64,000 bases of DNA from Alnus glutinosa (GCF_958979055.1 NC_084887.1:33706620-33770619), one strand, 5' to 3'. Shown: positions 47,903-60,943, counted from the stretch's first letter. Translations and numbers: made by a program. The notes: a model not told the origin generated them from the sequence alone.

Positions 47903-49912
47903 GAAAAGCTACGTTTTGTGTTTTTTTTGTTAAATTTTTAAATAAGTTTATTTATTTTTTTTTAAATAAATTTATATTTTTTATTCAAATGGACACGTGT
48001 CGTCATTTTATTGGTTTAATGTAGCACTGACATGGCATTTAACATAATCTATCAATTTTTGTAATAGAATTTAACTTCAGGATCGATTTGTAATTACAGT
48101 TTACCACAAGGACTATCTATAAGTTTTTTAAATCATAGGGAGTGATTTGTAATTATGACATATTACATGGACTAATGATGCAATTAAAAAAAAAAAAGAA
48201 AAAAAAAAAGAGAAAAGAATCAACCTTTTTTATTCCAGGTAAAGAGAGAACCAGAAAAGACGAAATTTGTAAAGGATGCTGTACATCTTGAGTCCTTGGC
48301 TTATAGTTATAGCTGTTATTTTACAGCTACGAAACAAATTAAAAAATAAATCATCTCAAAAAAATCAAACTTATGAAATAGTTTTTCTCTATATTCGATG
48401 GGAGAAAAATCTTCTAAATCAGTCTATTAAATTGAAATTTATCCTTAAAAGCATGTGATTTTTGCATACTCTAAGCACATTTTCAATTTAACGGCCTAAA
48501 TTTAAAAATTCTGGAGAAAAACTGTATCATCGTACTTGTGAGAGTTTAAAATTTTCCAAGAACAAAAGAATGCTATCAAACTTAGAGTCCAACCGTCCAC
48601 CCACCCCGACACCCTGGAGAAGATCCCCTGGAGGGGGACGGCAGGGATGATCTCCCCCTACCATTGTCTTTGTTTTTTTTCTTTTTTCTTTTTTTTTTTT
48701 AAAAAAAAAAATGAAAATGAAAAAAGAAAAATACTTCTTTTTAATTTAATTTAATTTTTTTCAAGTAATATTGGCATGACATTGGAGGCACGTCGCGGAC
48801 ACCGAATGACTTTGACGTGGCAGGTCATTAAATTTTTGGACAGAATATAGATGAAAGGACTAAAACAGAAAACAGGAAAGTACAAGATATGGACCAAAAA
48901 TATATTTAAGCTTTTTCTTTATTTATTTTTTTAGTGCAGTGTTTTTTTTTTTTTTTGGGAGGGGGGTGGGGGGAATGACGAGCTTTGTCTTTACTTCAAT
49001 AGCATGTTTCCTCCCTTGTTTAAGAATTATCAATTTAGACTAGAAGAATATTTAAGATGAGGAATGAAAATTGCCATCAGGACTAGGGCTTTGATAAGAA
49101 GATCATTATTCATTAACATATACAAAGGAGAGAAAAGCTTAGAAGGATGTACCAGTATCCAGTAAGTACTTGGAAAGTGATACATCAACAACAGAAACAG
49201 AATAAAACTCAGAACTGGTAACATGTTACTGTCAAGCAAAGAGTGGTTTGAACTAACAAATGCTTAAAAAAATTTCAAGTTCATAGTAGACAAAACTACA
49301 ACATTCCAAGGATACAGGAAAGTTGATAGATTTATCATGCAATGGATCTGCATAAGCTCACTCCCATTTGTTCATCCACCAACACAGTTTTCAAAATATA
49401 ACATTTTCTTTTTCTTATACTCTTGTTTTCTATTGGATATTCAGGAAATGAAAGAAAAAAGAAAAGGAAGAAAAGCACACAGCATATGCTAAAGGAAAAA
49501 ACAAGAATTGTAAATATCCTGCCATTTTAAGCTGTGTCATAAGAGACCCTCTCACCTAAAATAAATCAACAAACTCTGTTTCCATCCTCACAGCATATCT
49601 CAAAAGTCATGCATAAAGGAGTGAAAGAAACAACTCATTCAAACAAATTGAAGCCACTGATCAGAAAGTATACCCAGATATGTCCCGAGTCTCACGGAGG
49701 CAACCCGTGCCTTTTATTCAGAAAAAGAAAAAGGAATTGTGACTATGAATTATGGCACTTGAAACTTACTTCAGGGAACTCAAAATCTGAGATTACGCAA
49801 ACAGCATTGAAAATTGTCTTACTCATGCAAATGGCACTGCAAGAGAGGATATTGTTGCATTTCTACTCATGAAACCCTAACTAGGACATAAGCATCGCGA
49901 TGCTGTAAACCC

Positions 49913-49951
<39 letters not shown>

Positions 49952-50639
49952 GTGCAAATAAAGTGAGCTAGATGCTTGGGCACGAGAAGTTCAAATCCTC
50001 TAACGATGGTCTATAGAGAGTAAAACTTCCCAGCTGGTGCATCCTGGACAGGGGATGATGCCACACATGTAAATTAGGAATCTCAACAGCATGCACAATA
50101 CATGCTGCCCGAACAAATTTGGACCAATGCTGAACAAATGGAAATGACCACCAAAAGAAGCAATCTTGAAAAAATTAAGTAACCTTAAAAGACTAGATTA
50201 GTCATAGTATTGGAAGGAGGAAAAGCAACACCTAACAAACTACAAATAGACTCAATTCTTAGTAAAAAGGGAAGAAGATAAAACTAAATGACTCATAGTT
50301 GTATAGATTTTTATTTTCCCACTCAAACTACATAACGTCGAGATTATACAGATTTTATTCACAACGCACAAATCGATCACATTAGGTATGAAATTCAAAA
50401 AGAAAGCAAGCAGCAGCATACCCTTCAGAAATGTATATGAAGCATGTCAGTACACCACAAGACTCTCCACATTAACTCTACACCCAGACCCTCTAATGTT
50501 AACTGTAGCAATCTTCTATGAACTGCTGCAGCTCCATAAGCTTGTTACTCACTTCTCCATTACAAGCTCTAGATTTATTTTCCTCTCACTCTTTTATGAA
50601 ACCAATGGATTGTCAATGAATAAAAGGTTCCTTTTTAAC

Positions 50640-52307
50640 TCAAGTTACAGTGTTTGCAGAAGGTTTTTTGTCTTGGAGGGAGATCACAGTTTCAAAAGCA
50701 CCGACCAAGGCCTTAACCTTGCTCTTCCGGGTTTCAACGAGTTTACTTGCCGTTTCTTCAATCACATTATTAAACAAACCCTGAGCATTCTTCCCCTGCA
50801 CATCTTGATGTCTCAAAACAACTTTTTGTGAACCAGGTTCGGAACCGTTCGTGTCACCATCAACTCCTTCTGTCCTCTTAAAGCTTCTCCTTCGGGTATC
50901 AGCCTTGACATTTTGGTCCTCGCCTAGCAGTTTCCCTCGCCTAAACTTGAGCCTCCTTGGACTGTTATTTACAGAATGAACATCAACCACCTTCCCCCTC
51001 CTGAACTTTAACTTCGACGGTTGGCAATTTTTATCTTCAGAACAAACCATCCCAGCCTTTGTGGGCCTCCCTTTGTATCCCTCTTCCGAGGAGTCTGCTT
51101 CTTCTATGTTTTCCACATTGTTTTCTGATAGTGAGTCATATTCTGCTTCACTCATCATACATTCAGACTCCTCTTGAGATTCTTCTTCATAGGATGAAGA
51201 AGAAGGAGCATTTGGGAGGGATGAAGACTTCGGAGATGAGGGTAAAGCAGGTGACAATTCAATTGCAAAACCTTCATTTTGATCACATTCCAAAGTTTTG
51301 TTCTCAGTTTCCATCTTGATGACATACAAGGTTTTCTCCACAACCTCATCATTGTTGAGTTGCTTAGGTTCAGCTTCTCGGATCTTGTTCTTATTCATAA
51401 GAGGGGACACAGCTTTCAAATCCCTGTGCTTTCTTTCATTTAATCCTGCAACACGATTGACAGAAGACTCCAAAGAAAATGAGGCTGTTGGGGAAGGCAG
51501 GGCCTTCTTTACAGCTACTTTGGATGTCCCAGTCGTCTTGCCAATTTGGACATCACTTTTTCTCAGGCTACTTATACCTCCTGAAAATTTAGGAGAAGAT
51601 ATTGGCTTCACTGTCAAAGATTCTGGCTTCAAAGAAGTAGCATGCTTCATAGACAAGTTTAAATTTTTAGCTTTTGATAAAACTTTTTTCGAATAAACTT
51701 CCACTTTTTCAGAAGATGATGACACTTCCCGCTTCCCAATTTTGACATCACCTTTTCTTAGGCTACTTATACCTCCTGAAAATTTAGGAGAAGATATTGG
51801 CTTCACTGTCAAAGATTCCGGCTTCATAGACAAGTTCAAGTTTTTAGCTTTTGATGAACCTTTTTTCGAAGAAACTTCCACTTTTTCAGAAGATGATGAC
51901 ACTTCCCGCTTCATGGTTTTCGGGGGATCATATGTGCGGGTTTTCGCATGTGGGGAAGATTTAAACTTGACCCCTGATGTCTTTCTCCTCTCCGCCAGAA
52001 CTTTACTTTCTGTCGGATTTTTGCTGACAGGTAATTGTGTTGGCACTTCCTGCTTAATGGTCTGAGGGATATCAGACTCATGGGATTTGGAGTCAGATGA
52101 CGGTTTGAGCTTGACCACTGGCGTCTTCTTCCTCCCTGGCAGATCTACACTGACTAGTAGATATTCTGTGTCAGGGGTTTTTTTTACAACTCTCTTCAGT
52201 ATGTGGCTTCTTGCCTTTGCTTCTAATGCATGTTTCCTCCCATATTTACAAAAATCATGACAGGAACCAGTAGAAGCCCTGAGGTAATGAGGAAGAACAG
52301 TTTCTCC
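50640..52307 (-). CDS. plant calmodulin-binding-domain protein, 5' end cut off
   Basis: An open reading of 555 codons runs from the duplication junction to a stop. It has no start: the frame enters from the junction reading [20 protein letters not shown], a block that in this family lies some way after the N-terminus. A following [11 protein letters not shown] supports this. The C-terminal ~115 residues ([59 protein letters not shown]) are the plant calmodulin-binding domain. The middle is Ser/Lys-rich, then acidic, and probably disordered. It contains a 59-65-residue duplication. Family members bind calmodulin in a calcium-dependent way, several in stress or defence. This copy is probably non-functional unless a new start is used. 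Confidence 0.82.
   Translation of the reverse strand, partial: GETVLPHYLRASTGSCHDFCKYGRKHALEAKARSHILKRVVKKTPDTEYLLVSVDLPGRKKTPVVKLKPSSDSKSHESDIPQTIKQEVPTQLPVSKNPTESKVLAERRKTSGVKFKSSPHAKTRTYDPPKTMKREVSSSSEKVEVSSKKGSSKAKNLNLSMKPESLTVKPISSPKFSGGISSLRKGDVKIGKREVSSSSEKVEVYSKKVLSKAKNLNLSMKHATSLKPESLTVKPISSPKFSGGISSLRKSDVQIGKTTGTSKVAVKKALPSPTASFSLESSVNRVAGLNERKHRDLKAVSPLMNKNKIREAEPKQLNNDEVVEKTLYVIKMETENKTLECDQNEGFAIELSPALPSSPKSSSLPNAPSSSSYEEESQEESECMMSEAEYDSLSENNVENIEEADSSEEGYKGRPTKAGMVCSEDKNCQPSKLKFRRGKVVDVHSVNNSPRRLKFRRGKLLGEDQNVKADTRRRSFKRTEGVDGDTNGSEPGSQKVVLRHQDVQGKNAQGLFNNVIEETASKLVETRKSKVKALVGAFETVISLQDKKPSANTVT
51540..51911 (-). repeat. internal tandem duplication in the calmodulin-binding gene
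   Basis: Two successive blocks (51911-51735 and 51734-51540) both read [23 protein letters not shown] and [13 protein letters not shown]. The second has a six-residue insertion. They differ at few positions, so the duplication is fairly recent; frame is kept. Confidence 0.85.
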
Positions 52308-52929
52308 ACCTCTCTAAGGGAGGGAGAGTGACCCTTATCAAGAGTACGCTCTCTAACTTACCTACGTACTACATGTCTCTGTTCCCTATACCGGTGAGTG
52401 TTGCTTCTCGCATTGAGAAGTTGCAACGCGATTTTCTTTGGGGTGGAATGGGTGAAGATTTTAAATACCATTTGGTGAGTTGGGAGAAGGTTTGTACTCC
52501 AATTTCGAATGGGGGGCTTGGCTTTAGGAAGTTGGTTCAGTTCAATCGCGCATTGCTAGGTAAATGGTTATGGCGATTTGGCATGGATAGAGATGCTTGG
52601 TGAAGAGTCGCGGTGGACTCCAAGTATGGAAGTTTGTGGGGTGGGTGGTGCTCCCGAGAGGTTGCTGGGGCGTTTGGAGTAGGGTTGTGGAAGTTTATAA
52701 GGAAAGGTTGGGAGAATTCTCCAAATTCCTTAGATTGGAGGTGGGGGATGGGAGCAGGATTAGATTTTGGCATGACTTGTGGTGTGGAGATTCGATTCTG
52801 AAAGAAGTGTTTCCTGATCTCTTTGGCATTGCTCGGTGAAGGATGCGTCAGTGGCTGATAATTTGGAGAGTTTGGGCGGGTCCATTCAATAGAACGTGAG
52901 CTTTATTAGAGAGGCTCATGATTGGGAAG
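52308..52929 (+). pseudogene. LINE fragment of copy 2, left of the copia insertion
   Basis: Matches 33510-34132 of copy 1, including the stop after GMDRDAW. One base is missing in the GCTCGGTGAAGG stretch (copy 1 GCTCGGGTGAAGG), adding a frame break. It continues right of the retrotransposon at 57727. Confidence 0.85.
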
Positions 52930-53212
52930 TGTTAAAGACATATCTACCCCTCAGCTAGATATGTCTTCTCGAGATAAAGTTCCTAATTCTATGCGCGCTC
53001 AAGATGAAGATAAAGATAAAACCTAGATTATAGGAACTAGTGATAAGATAATATTTTGAATTCAAATACTCAGATTAGATTGTAGTGTTTCATTCCTATC
53101 AGAATTGTAGTCTCCTAAACTCATGTAACTATGTTCTAGTTTCTCTATATATACAAACAGCCTCTACCAACATTCGGTAAGGCAGCACAAACACAAATCC
53201 TTATATTTTATA
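52930..53212 (+). repeat. 5' LTR of the copia element
   Basis: Starts TGTTAAAGACATA and ends TATTTTATA, an unusual TG...TA terminus. Contains TCTATATATACA at about 53144, a likely TATA element for the retrotransposon transcript. Confidence 0.92.
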
Positions 53213-53230
53213 TGGTATCAGAGCCACAAC
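53213..53230 (+). promoter_or_regulatory. primer-binding site of the copia element
   Basis: TGGTATCAGAGCC directly follows the LTR and fits the 3' end of initiator tRNA-Met, the usual primer of plant copia elements. Confidence 0.85.
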
Positions 53231-53287
53231 AGTGACTCACGTCCTCTCTCTCCTTTTTTTTTTTTTTTCTCTTCCGAAGTTACGGTC

Positions 53288-56200
53288 ATGTCTGCCTCTA
53301 GCCCACCTCCACAACCACCTTCGTTGGTGACCTTCACCAATTTTAATCCTATCAAACTCACCAATGATAACTATCCGGTCTGGCTGCCTCAGATCGTTCC
53401 ACACCTCAAAGGCGGCAACATATTTGGTTATGTTGATGGTTCCACACCCTGCCCTCCTCCCACTGTGACATCCACCAAAGATGGTGTCTCCACCACTTCT
53501 CCCAATCCGGCCTTCCTCCATTGGAGCATGCAAGATCAACTGCTGCTCGGAGCTATTAACTCAGCTCTTTCGGAAAAAATGCTGACCCATGTTACTCGCT
53601 GTGCCACCTCCCGCGACGCATGGACGACCTTGGAGACCCTCTTTACGTCTCAGACAAAGGCACGCACCATGCAGGTGCATTATCAATTGGCGACTCTTAA
53701 GAAAGGATCTTCCTCCATCGCTGATTACTTCCACACATTTCAGGCGTTGTGTGATGCTCTTGCTGTCGTAGGTCAACCTCTCAATGACTTTGAGAAGGTG
53801 TCCTTTCTTCTAGCTGGACTCGGCTCTGACTTTGATCCGTTTGTAACCTCTGTTACAACCAGAGCCGAACCACTCTCTGTGGATGAAATCTACGGCCATC
53901 TCCTCTCTCATGAGATGCGCTTAGAGAAGCATCAAGCCTCTATTGATCTCTCTGTTGCTGGTGCAAACTTTGCCTCCCGGGGCAACTCTTCTCCACACTC
54001 AAACCGTGGCATGCGTGGTTCCCGCGGTAATCATTCTTCTGGCCGTGGCTTCTCTGGCACTTCCAGGCCATTTCGTGGCAGAGGCCGAGGACCCTCATCT
54101 GGCCGTGGATCCTCCTCCAACCGACCCTTATGTCAGGTATGCAACCGCTATGGTCACATTGCCTTGGATTGTTACAATAGATTCAATGAGGCATACACTC
54201 GAGAACAGCCTTCTCAGGCTCAGGCCTATCTTTCTGCCCCATCCAGCAGCACTGATCAGAACTGGTACCCAGATTCTGGCGCTACACACCATCTGACATC
54301 TGATCTCGCCAATTTGAATATCAAGGCTGAAGACTACTTGGGCTCCGATCAAATCCGTATTGGCAATGGTAAGGGGCTCCCAATCAAACACATTGGTACA
54401 ACTCGACTCTCTACTCCTAGTTCTCATTTTGATCTCCTTGATATTCTGCATGTTCCTCAAATTTCCAAGAACCTCATCTCTGTTCAGAAATTCACCAAAG
54501 ATACTAATACATTCTTTGAATTCCATCCTTCCCATTTTTTCTTAAAAGACCGTCGCACGGGGAAACTCCTCCTCCACGGGCCGAATAAACATGGACTCTA
54601 TCAATTTTTTCCCACAAATAAACATCCCCGTCATGCCATGGTGGGTGAACGTGTTTCTGCTTTTCAATGGCACTCCCGGCTGGGCCATCCCACCTTGAAG
54701 GTTGTCCGCCATGTCCTTTCTCGTTTTCAGCTTCCAGTTGCTTCTCCAAATGACTCCACTGTTTGCACTGCCTGCCTTGGTGCAAAGAGCAAGCAACTCC
54801 CTTTTTCTTCAGCTTCCGGTTCTGCGAATGGTCCTCTTGATTTAATCTATACTGATGTATGGGGACCAGCCCCAGTTAGCTCTAGGTCTGGTGCTAAGTA
54901 TTATGTTTCCTTTCTTGATGCTTATAGCAAATATACTTGGCTTTATCCAATATCCTTAAAGAGTGATGTTCTTTCAGTTTTCTGCACTTTTAAATTATAT
55001 GTTGAACGGTTCTTTATGACCAAAATAAAAGCAATTCAATCCGATTGGGGTGGTGAATACCGTCCTGTCAATAACCTACTCAAGCAACTTGGCATTCAGC
55101 ATCGTGTGTCTTGCCCACATACTCACCAACAAAATGGTGCTATCGAACGAAAACATCGACATATTGTCGAAACCGGTCTAGCACTCCTCTCTCATGCTCA
55201 TTTACCCTTCAAATTTTGGGATGATGCTTTTTCCACTGCATGCTATCTAATCAATCGCATGCCTACCACAGTTCTACAAAATCATTCTCCATTTGAAACA
55301 CTTTTCAAATGTTCTCCGGATTATTCCTTCTTACGCACCTTTGGTTGTCTATGTTGGCCCAACTTACGTCCATATAATTCAAACAAGTTTCAGCCACGTT
55401 CTGTCCCTTGTTTATTCCTCGGCTATAGTCCTCTTCACAAAGGCTACAAATGTCTCCACTTGCCCACAAATCGCCTCTACATCTCAAGAGATGTTATTTT
55501 CAATGAATCTACTTTTCCATATACTCCTCCCTCATCCTCCCTTGAGTCAAATTCTTGCAATACTCGACAACAGCTCTCCCTGCCCATTCTCCTACCACAG
55601 TCAGCATCACAGCTCCCACAACCTGTCCTAGAGCCCTCCTCTCCAATTTCCTCTCCCTCTCTGCACTCTCCATCACTGCAGTCCCTCTCTTCAGCATCTT
55701 CCAGCTCTGCTGATTCCCCACTTCCAGCTGATTTTTCAGCTTCTTCAACTCCTCCTTTAGTTCCACCTACTTCTTCTCATCCCATGGTTACTCGTGCTAG
55801 AAATAACATCTCCAAGCCTAGAGAGTTTACAGATGGTCGAGTTCGGTACCCCCTCCCGAGAGCCCTGCTTGCCGAGTCCTCTACTGATGAGATTGAGCCT
55901 ACTTGTCATTCTACAGCTGTGAAGGATAAAAATTGGAGAGCTGCCATGAACACCGAATTTGATGCTTTACTACAGAACCAGACTTGGACCCTGGTTCCTC
56001 CTGAATTAGCTTCTAATATAATTGGCTGCAAATGGGTTTTTCGGATAAAGCGGAAGGCTGATGGATCGATTGAAAGGTACAAAGCAAGGCTAGTTGCTAA
56101 GGGATTTCATCAACAACCGGGCATTGACTATGGTGAAACCTACAGCCCTGTGATCAAACCTACTACGGTACGCATTGTTCTATCAATTGCTCTGTCCAAT

Positions 56201-57535
56201 GGCTGGCCGATTCATCAAATTGACATACAAAATGCATTCCTTCATGGGAATATTTCTGAAGTGGTATTCATGTCTCAGCCTCCCGGTTTTACTCATCCTC
56301 AGTTTCCAGATCATGTTTGTAAACTCACAAAGGCTTTATATGGCCTCAAACAAGCCCCAAGAGCTTGGTTCTCCAGACTTAGTGGTAAACTATTGGAGCT
56401 TGGTTTTCATGGATCCAAATCAGACACATCTCTCTTCATCTATAAGTCGGCTGCTTACACTACTCTAGTACTCATTTATGTAGATGACATTCTAATCACA
56501 TCATCTAAACCATCTGCAGTTTCTACACTTTTACAGACATTGAAACAGGAATTTGCTGTCAAAGACCTCGGGAAACTCCATTTTTTCCTAGGAATTGAAG
56601 TTCTTCCAAGCTCCACTGGTTTTATTCTGTCTCAGCATCGGTACATTTTGGACATTCTCAAAAGGACCAAAATGATTGAAGCCAAACCGATCAACTGTCC
56701 AATGGCATCTTCTACTCACCTCTCGGCTTTTGAAGGTGATTTATTCTCTGATCCAACTTTATTCCACAGCACAGTGGGCGCATTGCAATACCTCTGCATC
56801 ACAAGACCGGACATCTCATTCTGTGTGAACAAACTTGCTCAATTCATGCATAATCCCACGGATCTACACTGGCAGGCTGTAAAGAGACTCTTAAGGTATC
56901 TCAAGGAAACAGTTCAGTATGGTCTTCACTTCTACCGTGCCCCAACAGCTTCCATTGAGGCCTATTCCGACGCAGATTGGGCTGGAGACCAAGATGATCG
57001 TCGCTCTACGGGTGGATATTGTATTTTCCTTGGAAAAAATCTTATTTCATGGAGCTGTCGAAAGCAACACACTGTTGCCCGCTCCAGCACCGAGGCCGAA
57101 TACAAATCCCTAGCAAACACTGCAGCTGAACTCTCCTGGATTATGTCTCTATGTTCTGAACTTGGGCTCAGCTTTACACGTCCTCCTACACTATGGTGTG
57201 ACAACATCGGAGCTACTTACCTATCTTCAAATCCAGTTTTCCATGCACGAACAAAACATGTCGAAATTGACTTTCATTTTGTTCGAGACATGGTTGCTAA
57301 GAAGACCATCCGCATTCAATTCATCTCCAGCAAGGATCAACTAGCGGATGTTCTCACCAAGCCTCTCTCCTCCGCACGTTTTGCTTTCCTTCGTTCCAAT
57401 CTCAACGTTCTCCCTATACCGTTAAGATTGCAGGGGCATGTTAAAGACATATCTACCCCTCAGCTAGATATGTCTTCTCGAGATAAAGTTCCTAATTCTA
57501 TGCGCGCTCAAGATGAAGATAAAGATAAAACCTAG
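53288..57535 (+). CDS. copia Gag-Pol polyprotein
   Basis: A single uninterrupted frame of 1415 aa. In order: Gag with a UBN2-type core, a Gly/Arg-rich stretch, then the CCHC zinc knuckle [14 protein letters not shown] (282-295); protease with DSGATHH (Asp ~329); the pre-integrase WHSRLGHP; integrase with catalytic Asp ~523 (TDVWGP), Asp ~586 (QSDWGG) and Glu ~620 (AIERKH); reverse transcriptase with YVDD (1064-1067); and RNase H with YSDADWAG (~1226). Integrase before reverse transcriptase is the copia order. The frame runs past the polypurine tract and ends inside the 3' LTR. No stop or frameshift is seen, so the element could be mobile. Confidence 0.95.
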   Translation: MSASSPPPQPPSLVTFTNFNPIKLTNDNYPVWLPQIVPHLKGGNIFGYVDGSTPCPPPTVTSTKDGVSTTSPNPAFLHWSMQDQLLLGAINSALSEKMLTHVTRCATSRDAWTTLETLFTSQTKARTMQVHYQLATLKKGSSSIADYFHTFQALCDALAVVGQPLNDFEKVSFLLAGLGSDFDPFVTSVTTRAEPLSVDEIYGHLLSHEMRLEKHQASIDLSVAGANFASRGNSSPHSNRGMRGSRGNHSSGRGFSGTSRPFRGRGRGPSSGRGSSSNRPLCQVCNRYGHIALDCYNRFNEAYTREQPSQAQAYLSAPSSSTDQNWYPDSGATHHLTSDLANLNIKAEDYLGSDQIRIGNGKGLPIKHIGTTRLSTPSSHFDLLDILHVPQISKNLISVQKFTKDTNTFFEFHPSHFFLKDRRTGKLLLHGPNKHGLYQFFPTNKHPRHAMVGERVSAFQWHSRLGHPTLKVVRHVLSRFQLPVASPNDSTVCTACLGAKSKQLPFSSASGSANGPLDLIYTDVWGPAPVSSRSGAKYYVSFLDAYSKYTWLYPISLKSDVLSVFCTFKLYVERFFMTKIKAIQSDWGGEYRPVNNLLKQLGIQHRVSCPHTHQQNGAIERKHRHIVETGLALLSHAHLPFKFWDDAFSTACYLINRMPTTVLQNHSPFETLFKCSPDYSFLRTFGCLCWPNLRPYNSNKFQPRSVPCLFLGYSPLHKGYKCLHLPTNRLYISRDVIFNESTFPYTPPSSSLESNSCNTRQQLSLPILLPQSASQLPQPVLEPSSPISSPSLHSPSLQSLSSASSSSADSPLPADFSASSTPPLVPPTSSHPMVTRARNNISKPREFTDGRVRYPLPRALLAESSTDEIEPTCHSTAVKDKNWRAAMNTEFDALLQNQTWTLVPPELASNIIGCKWVFRIKRKADGSIERYKARLVAKGFHQQPGIDYGETYSPVIKPTTVRIVLSIALSNGWPIHQIDIQNAFLHGNISEVVFMSQPPGFTHPQFPDHVCKLTKALYGLKQAPRAWFSRLSGKLLELGFHGSKSDTSLFIYKSAAYTTLVLIYVDDILITSSKPSAVSTLLQTLKQEFAVKDLGKLHFFLGIEVLPSSTGFILSQHRYILDILKRTKMIEAKPINCPMASSTHLSAFEGDLFSDPTLFHSTVGALQYLCITRPDISFCVNKLAQFMHNPTDLHWQAVKRLLRYLKETVQYGLHFYRAPTASIEAYSDADWAGDQDDRRSTGGYCIFLGKNLISWSCRKQHTVARSSTEAEYKSLANTAAELSWIMSLCSELGLSFTRPPTLWCDNIGATYLSSNPVFHARTKHVEIDFHFVRDMVAKKTIRIQFISSKDQLADVLTKPLSSARFAFLRSNLNVLPIPLRLQGHVKDISTPQLDMSSRDKVPNSMRAQDEDKDKT
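57424..57438 (+). promoter_or_regulatory. polypurine tract of the copia element
   Basis: AAGATTGCAGGGGCA immediately before the 3' LTR; the purine-rich core would prime plus-strand DNA synthesis. Confidence 0.7.
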
Positions 57536-57721
57536 ATTATAGGAACTAGTGATAAGATAATATTTTGAATTCAAATACTCAGATTAGATTGTAGTGTTTC
57601 ATTCCTATCAGAATTGTAGTCTCCTAAACTCATGTAACTATGTTCTAGTTTCTCTATATATACAAACAGCCTCTACCAACATTCGGTAAGGCAGCACAAA
57701 CACAAATCCTTATATTTTATA
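57439..57721 (+). repeat. 3' LTR of the copia element
   Basis: Same length as the 5' LTR, and I found no difference on reading both. The polyprotein stop lies inside it. Confidence 0.92.
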
Positions 57722-57726
57722 GGAAG

Positions 57727-58482
57727 TCGATGTTTTTGCCTCTTTCTTCCAGGTGCTGGGCTCTACCAAGGTGAATTTTGAGATGGCAGATTGTCTTAAA
57801 TGGGTCCCGTCCAAGAAAGGTGTGTTCAGGGTGAAGTCATATTTTGGTTCTATGATGTGTCCTGGAGGTACTCGGTTCCCATGGAAGTGTGTGTGGCGGT
57901 CTCAGGCTCCCCCGAGGGCAGCTTTCTTCACTTGGTCTGCAGCTCTAGGCAGAATTCTTACCTTGGACAATCTTAGGAAGATGAACATAATTATTGTGGA
58001 TAGATGCTGTCTTTGCAAGCGGGATGGGGAATCAGTGGGCCATATTCTTCTGCATTGCGATCTGGCCTTAGCTCTATGGAACAACATTTTCTCCCGCTTT
58101 GGTATTTCATGGGTCATGCCTAGGAGTGTGCTTGACTTAGTTGCTTGTTGGTGGAAGTCTGGGAGATCTGGGAGCGCTACTTCTTGGAAGATGGTGCCTA
58201 TTTGCCTTTTTTGGTGTATTTGGAGAGAAAGAAACCTTAGGTGTTTTGAGAATCTATAGAGCTCCCTAGAGGAGGTGCTAGAGTTGTTTCTCCATACCTT
58301 GTATGTCTGGTCGATGGCTTATTTGTACCCTTTATCTATCAGCTTTGCTGAATTTCTTGCTTCTTTTTCGCTTTCTAGTTAGGTGTTTCCTGTTGTATAC
58401 TTCTAGTGTACGTAGGGGCGCCTTACGCTTTCAATAAAACTATCATTACTTATCAAAAAAAAAAAAAAGTTTGAAATCATTT
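57727..58482 (+). pseudogene. LINE fragment of copy 2, right of the copia insertion
   Basis: Resumes at TCGATGTTTTTGCC and carries the zf-RVT part. One substitution (CTAGAGAGC to CTATAGAGC) creates a stop that is absent in copy 1. It ends in poly-A followed by the right AAGTTTGAAATCATTT duplication at 58467-58482. Confidence 0.85.
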
Positions 58483-58645
58483 AAAATTCCATCTTTAACT
58501 TATCAAAAAAAAAAAAAAATTCTATCTTTAATAATAAATCCCAAGTCCTCTTCTCTTTTCATTGCATCTCTTACTTCGTTAACATGGATCATAATTGCAT
58601 GTGAATAACTAATCCCTTTCCATGCTCATGTTTATGTGGAGGCAG

Positions 58646-58813
58646 GTGGGAGAAGGATGTTGTGGGCATGGTTGAGCAAAGGGAAAGGAAGAACAAGATT
58701 TTTGTTTCTTTTGTGTGTGAGACACTGAAAGCTGAGAAAGCAGCAGAAGATCATATCAGGCAGTTTATGCCTAAATTAGCTGGACTAAACGCTATTGGTA
58801 TGTGATGCAGTCT

Positions 58814-58852
<39 letters not shown>

Positions 58853-60144
58853 CTCTGTTTTATAACTTGTATGGAAAAGATTCTGTTATCTAGGCAATGG
58901 TCTAGGCTCTCCTACCTGCTTGGTTTCTTGACACACAGCTGTTTAAATATTGTTATCAACTCGTAGTGTGTTGGTTTTTATTGTCCACTCTAACTTCAGT
59001 CATTTGTGCAGTGCACGACTAGCATGTGTGAGACTCCTAAGTAATGTGAACTTCTAGGCTTCTAGCCACTATGCTTTTGACCATTTTGGAACAGAAAGAT
59101 AGATTAGGTAAATATAATTGCATAAGGGATGTTTAGAAGAGAATATAGGGAAAAATTAACTTCTTATAGCTACTAGGACGGTTTTGGCTTGCCTATATAT
59201 ATCAATGCTTGCCAGATTTCAACTTCATCCTTTAAAATGACATCTGAATTGTTTCTCAGACTAAAATGAATTTCTCCCTTGTGTTTTCTTTTATCTTATT
59301 TTTCATGTTAGCAAAAAGACAATAGCCTTTGTAAGAGTGGCTATGCTAAAAATGCAACTCAGTTGAAATTCTTAAAATCAACTCATTTTGACTTTTCCGA
59401 AGGAAGCAGACATCATATGTTGATTACTATGACAATTAAATTCCCTGAAGCTAGACATGAAACTTGATTTAGGATATTGTTTGGGTGCAACCTATAGGAT
59501 TCTACTATGCAGGTTTGGGTTGGTTCCTGTTGGGGTGTTTGGGTTTCCTCATGTTTTTGGGGTTTGCGGGTTTTTTCCTTTTTCTTCCTCTTTCCTGTTT
59601 TGGTGTTCTTTTGTATACCTCCTATATGCTTAGGGGCACCTTTACGCTTTTTATATAATTTCTCTGATTACCTATTAAAAAAAAAAAAAAGGATTTTACT
59701 ATGCAGGTCACTGCAATGATTTTTAAGTCATATTTGGAGCGCATTATTTTTCTAGGATCAGAATTGCAAGAATAATTGCAGTAGTAGCATGTCCCCATAG
59801 TTTCAGAATTAGAACAAATTTTACTGCGCATCCTTTATCCTATACTCAGCGGGTCAGCAACAACACCATATCGCCAGCTTGAGCTTGAGCTTTTCCTTCA
59901 GTTGCCTTTCCTTTGGTTTCACAGGGCCACAACAGTATACTTCTAATAGCAGTAGACTAAAGCTTCTGTTCATTATGTACAGCTCTTTTATACTGTGATT
60001 TAATGTCAAAATTTTATATCTTGAAAATTAAAATGCCTGTCGTCCCTTATTTGAGAACTAAATTATGCAGTTAACATCGGCCGGATGAGCATTGCAGGTA
60101 TGGACTTTGAAGCAGAAGAAACAGAGCTTTTGCAGGATGTATGA
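58646..60144 (+). pseudogene. duplicated exons 4-5 of the unnamed 159-aa gene
   Basis: Exon 4 (58646-58797) and exon 5 (60071-60144) are intact, with splice sites, and differ from copy 1 by a synonymous TTA-to-TTG change. Exons 1-3 and a promoter are missing because the duplication began in intron 3. It cannot make the full protein; transcripts could only come from read-through. Confidence 0.85.
59496..59708 (+). mobile_element. LINE tail insertion, copy 2
   Basis: Duplicate of the short intron-4 LINE tail, with the same flanking 19-base duplication (59496-59514 and 59690-59708) and a slightly longer A-run. Confidence 0.8.
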
Positions 60145-60893
60145 TCCTATGAATATACTTTTTATCCTTGTTTATACTTAATTGGATCGCAGTATCATGC
60201 ATGCAGTTCATTGTGATCTTTGTTCGTATTTCTTGTTTTTCAGTTTTGGTCAATTTTGATGCTTTTGAGTTTCCCTAATACCAACTTATCTTTTGGGTCG
60301 GAAATATAAACCTTCTTAAGTCAAAAGGCAAAGGTGAAGCCATGCTCCACTTATGAATCCTCTCTGCATACTGGTTATATTCAAACATGGTCTATATGGT
60401 TTTCATTATTATTAAAACACTCTTCGGGGTTTTAGAAAATGATAAGGTTGGCTCTTTGGGCTTTTTGGAGTTTATAAGATTAGTTCTTTCGTTCACCTGC
60501 CACTAGGCCTGTTTTTCACTTGTACAAAAAAACCAAAGATTATAAAACGTTGTTACGTGTGCGTCTTTTCCATATCAACATATTTCCTAAAACAAGAAAG
60601 GAGGGTGGGGTGACGGTGGGAAAAATCCCCTCTGTAGGTGGTGGTTGGGTTCTAAGGTGATCCACGCTCAACCCCGCGGAAGCGGCTTGCAGGGAACCCC
60701 CATCTTAAGGAGGTGGTCGGTATCCCGCGACCCACCTCCCATGCTTTCAAGAAAAAAAGAAGATTATATTCTAATTATTATCTTCTCCCGTTGAAAATGC
60801 ACAAATTTTTAGAAAAATCAGTAGCATATAAATTCTCGTTTATATATTTCAACTTTACAATGTTACCTTTTATTTTCATATTGAAAAGTGGAA

Positions 60894-60896
<3 letters not shown>

Positions 60897-60943
<47 letters not shown>
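60897..60943. repeat. AT microsatellite, expanded in copy 2
   Basis: Over 20 AT units where copy 1 has about six (37309-37322). It lies just left of the CACTA element. Confidence 0.85.

Larger units (their letters stand above)
46100..50639. other. intergenic region, no gene seen
   Basis: It holds the upstream region of the minus-strand F-box gene at its left and the 3' side of the calmodulin-binding gene at its right. Between are homopolymer runs (47174-47202, 47258-47278, 47510-47532), two MITE-like repeats and a GA-microsatellite at 49917-49948. Confidence 0.5.
52925..57726 (+). mobile_element. complete Ty1/copia LTR retrotransposon, apparently recent
   Basis: The element spans 52930-57721 (4792 bp), flanked by the 5-bp target duplication GGAAG (52925-52929 and 57722-57726). 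The 283-bp LTRs look identical by eye. A primer-binding site and a purine-rich tract are next to them and one long open frame fills the inside. Copy 1 has the empty site with a single GGAAG at 34128-34132, so insertion came after the duplication (or, if the copies are alleles, on one haplotype). Confidence 0.95.

Noticed and set aside
49917-50060. Possible SINE with a box-B-like GTTCAAATCCT near 49990
   Set aside because: No box A at proper spacing and no tail; the match to box B alone is weak.
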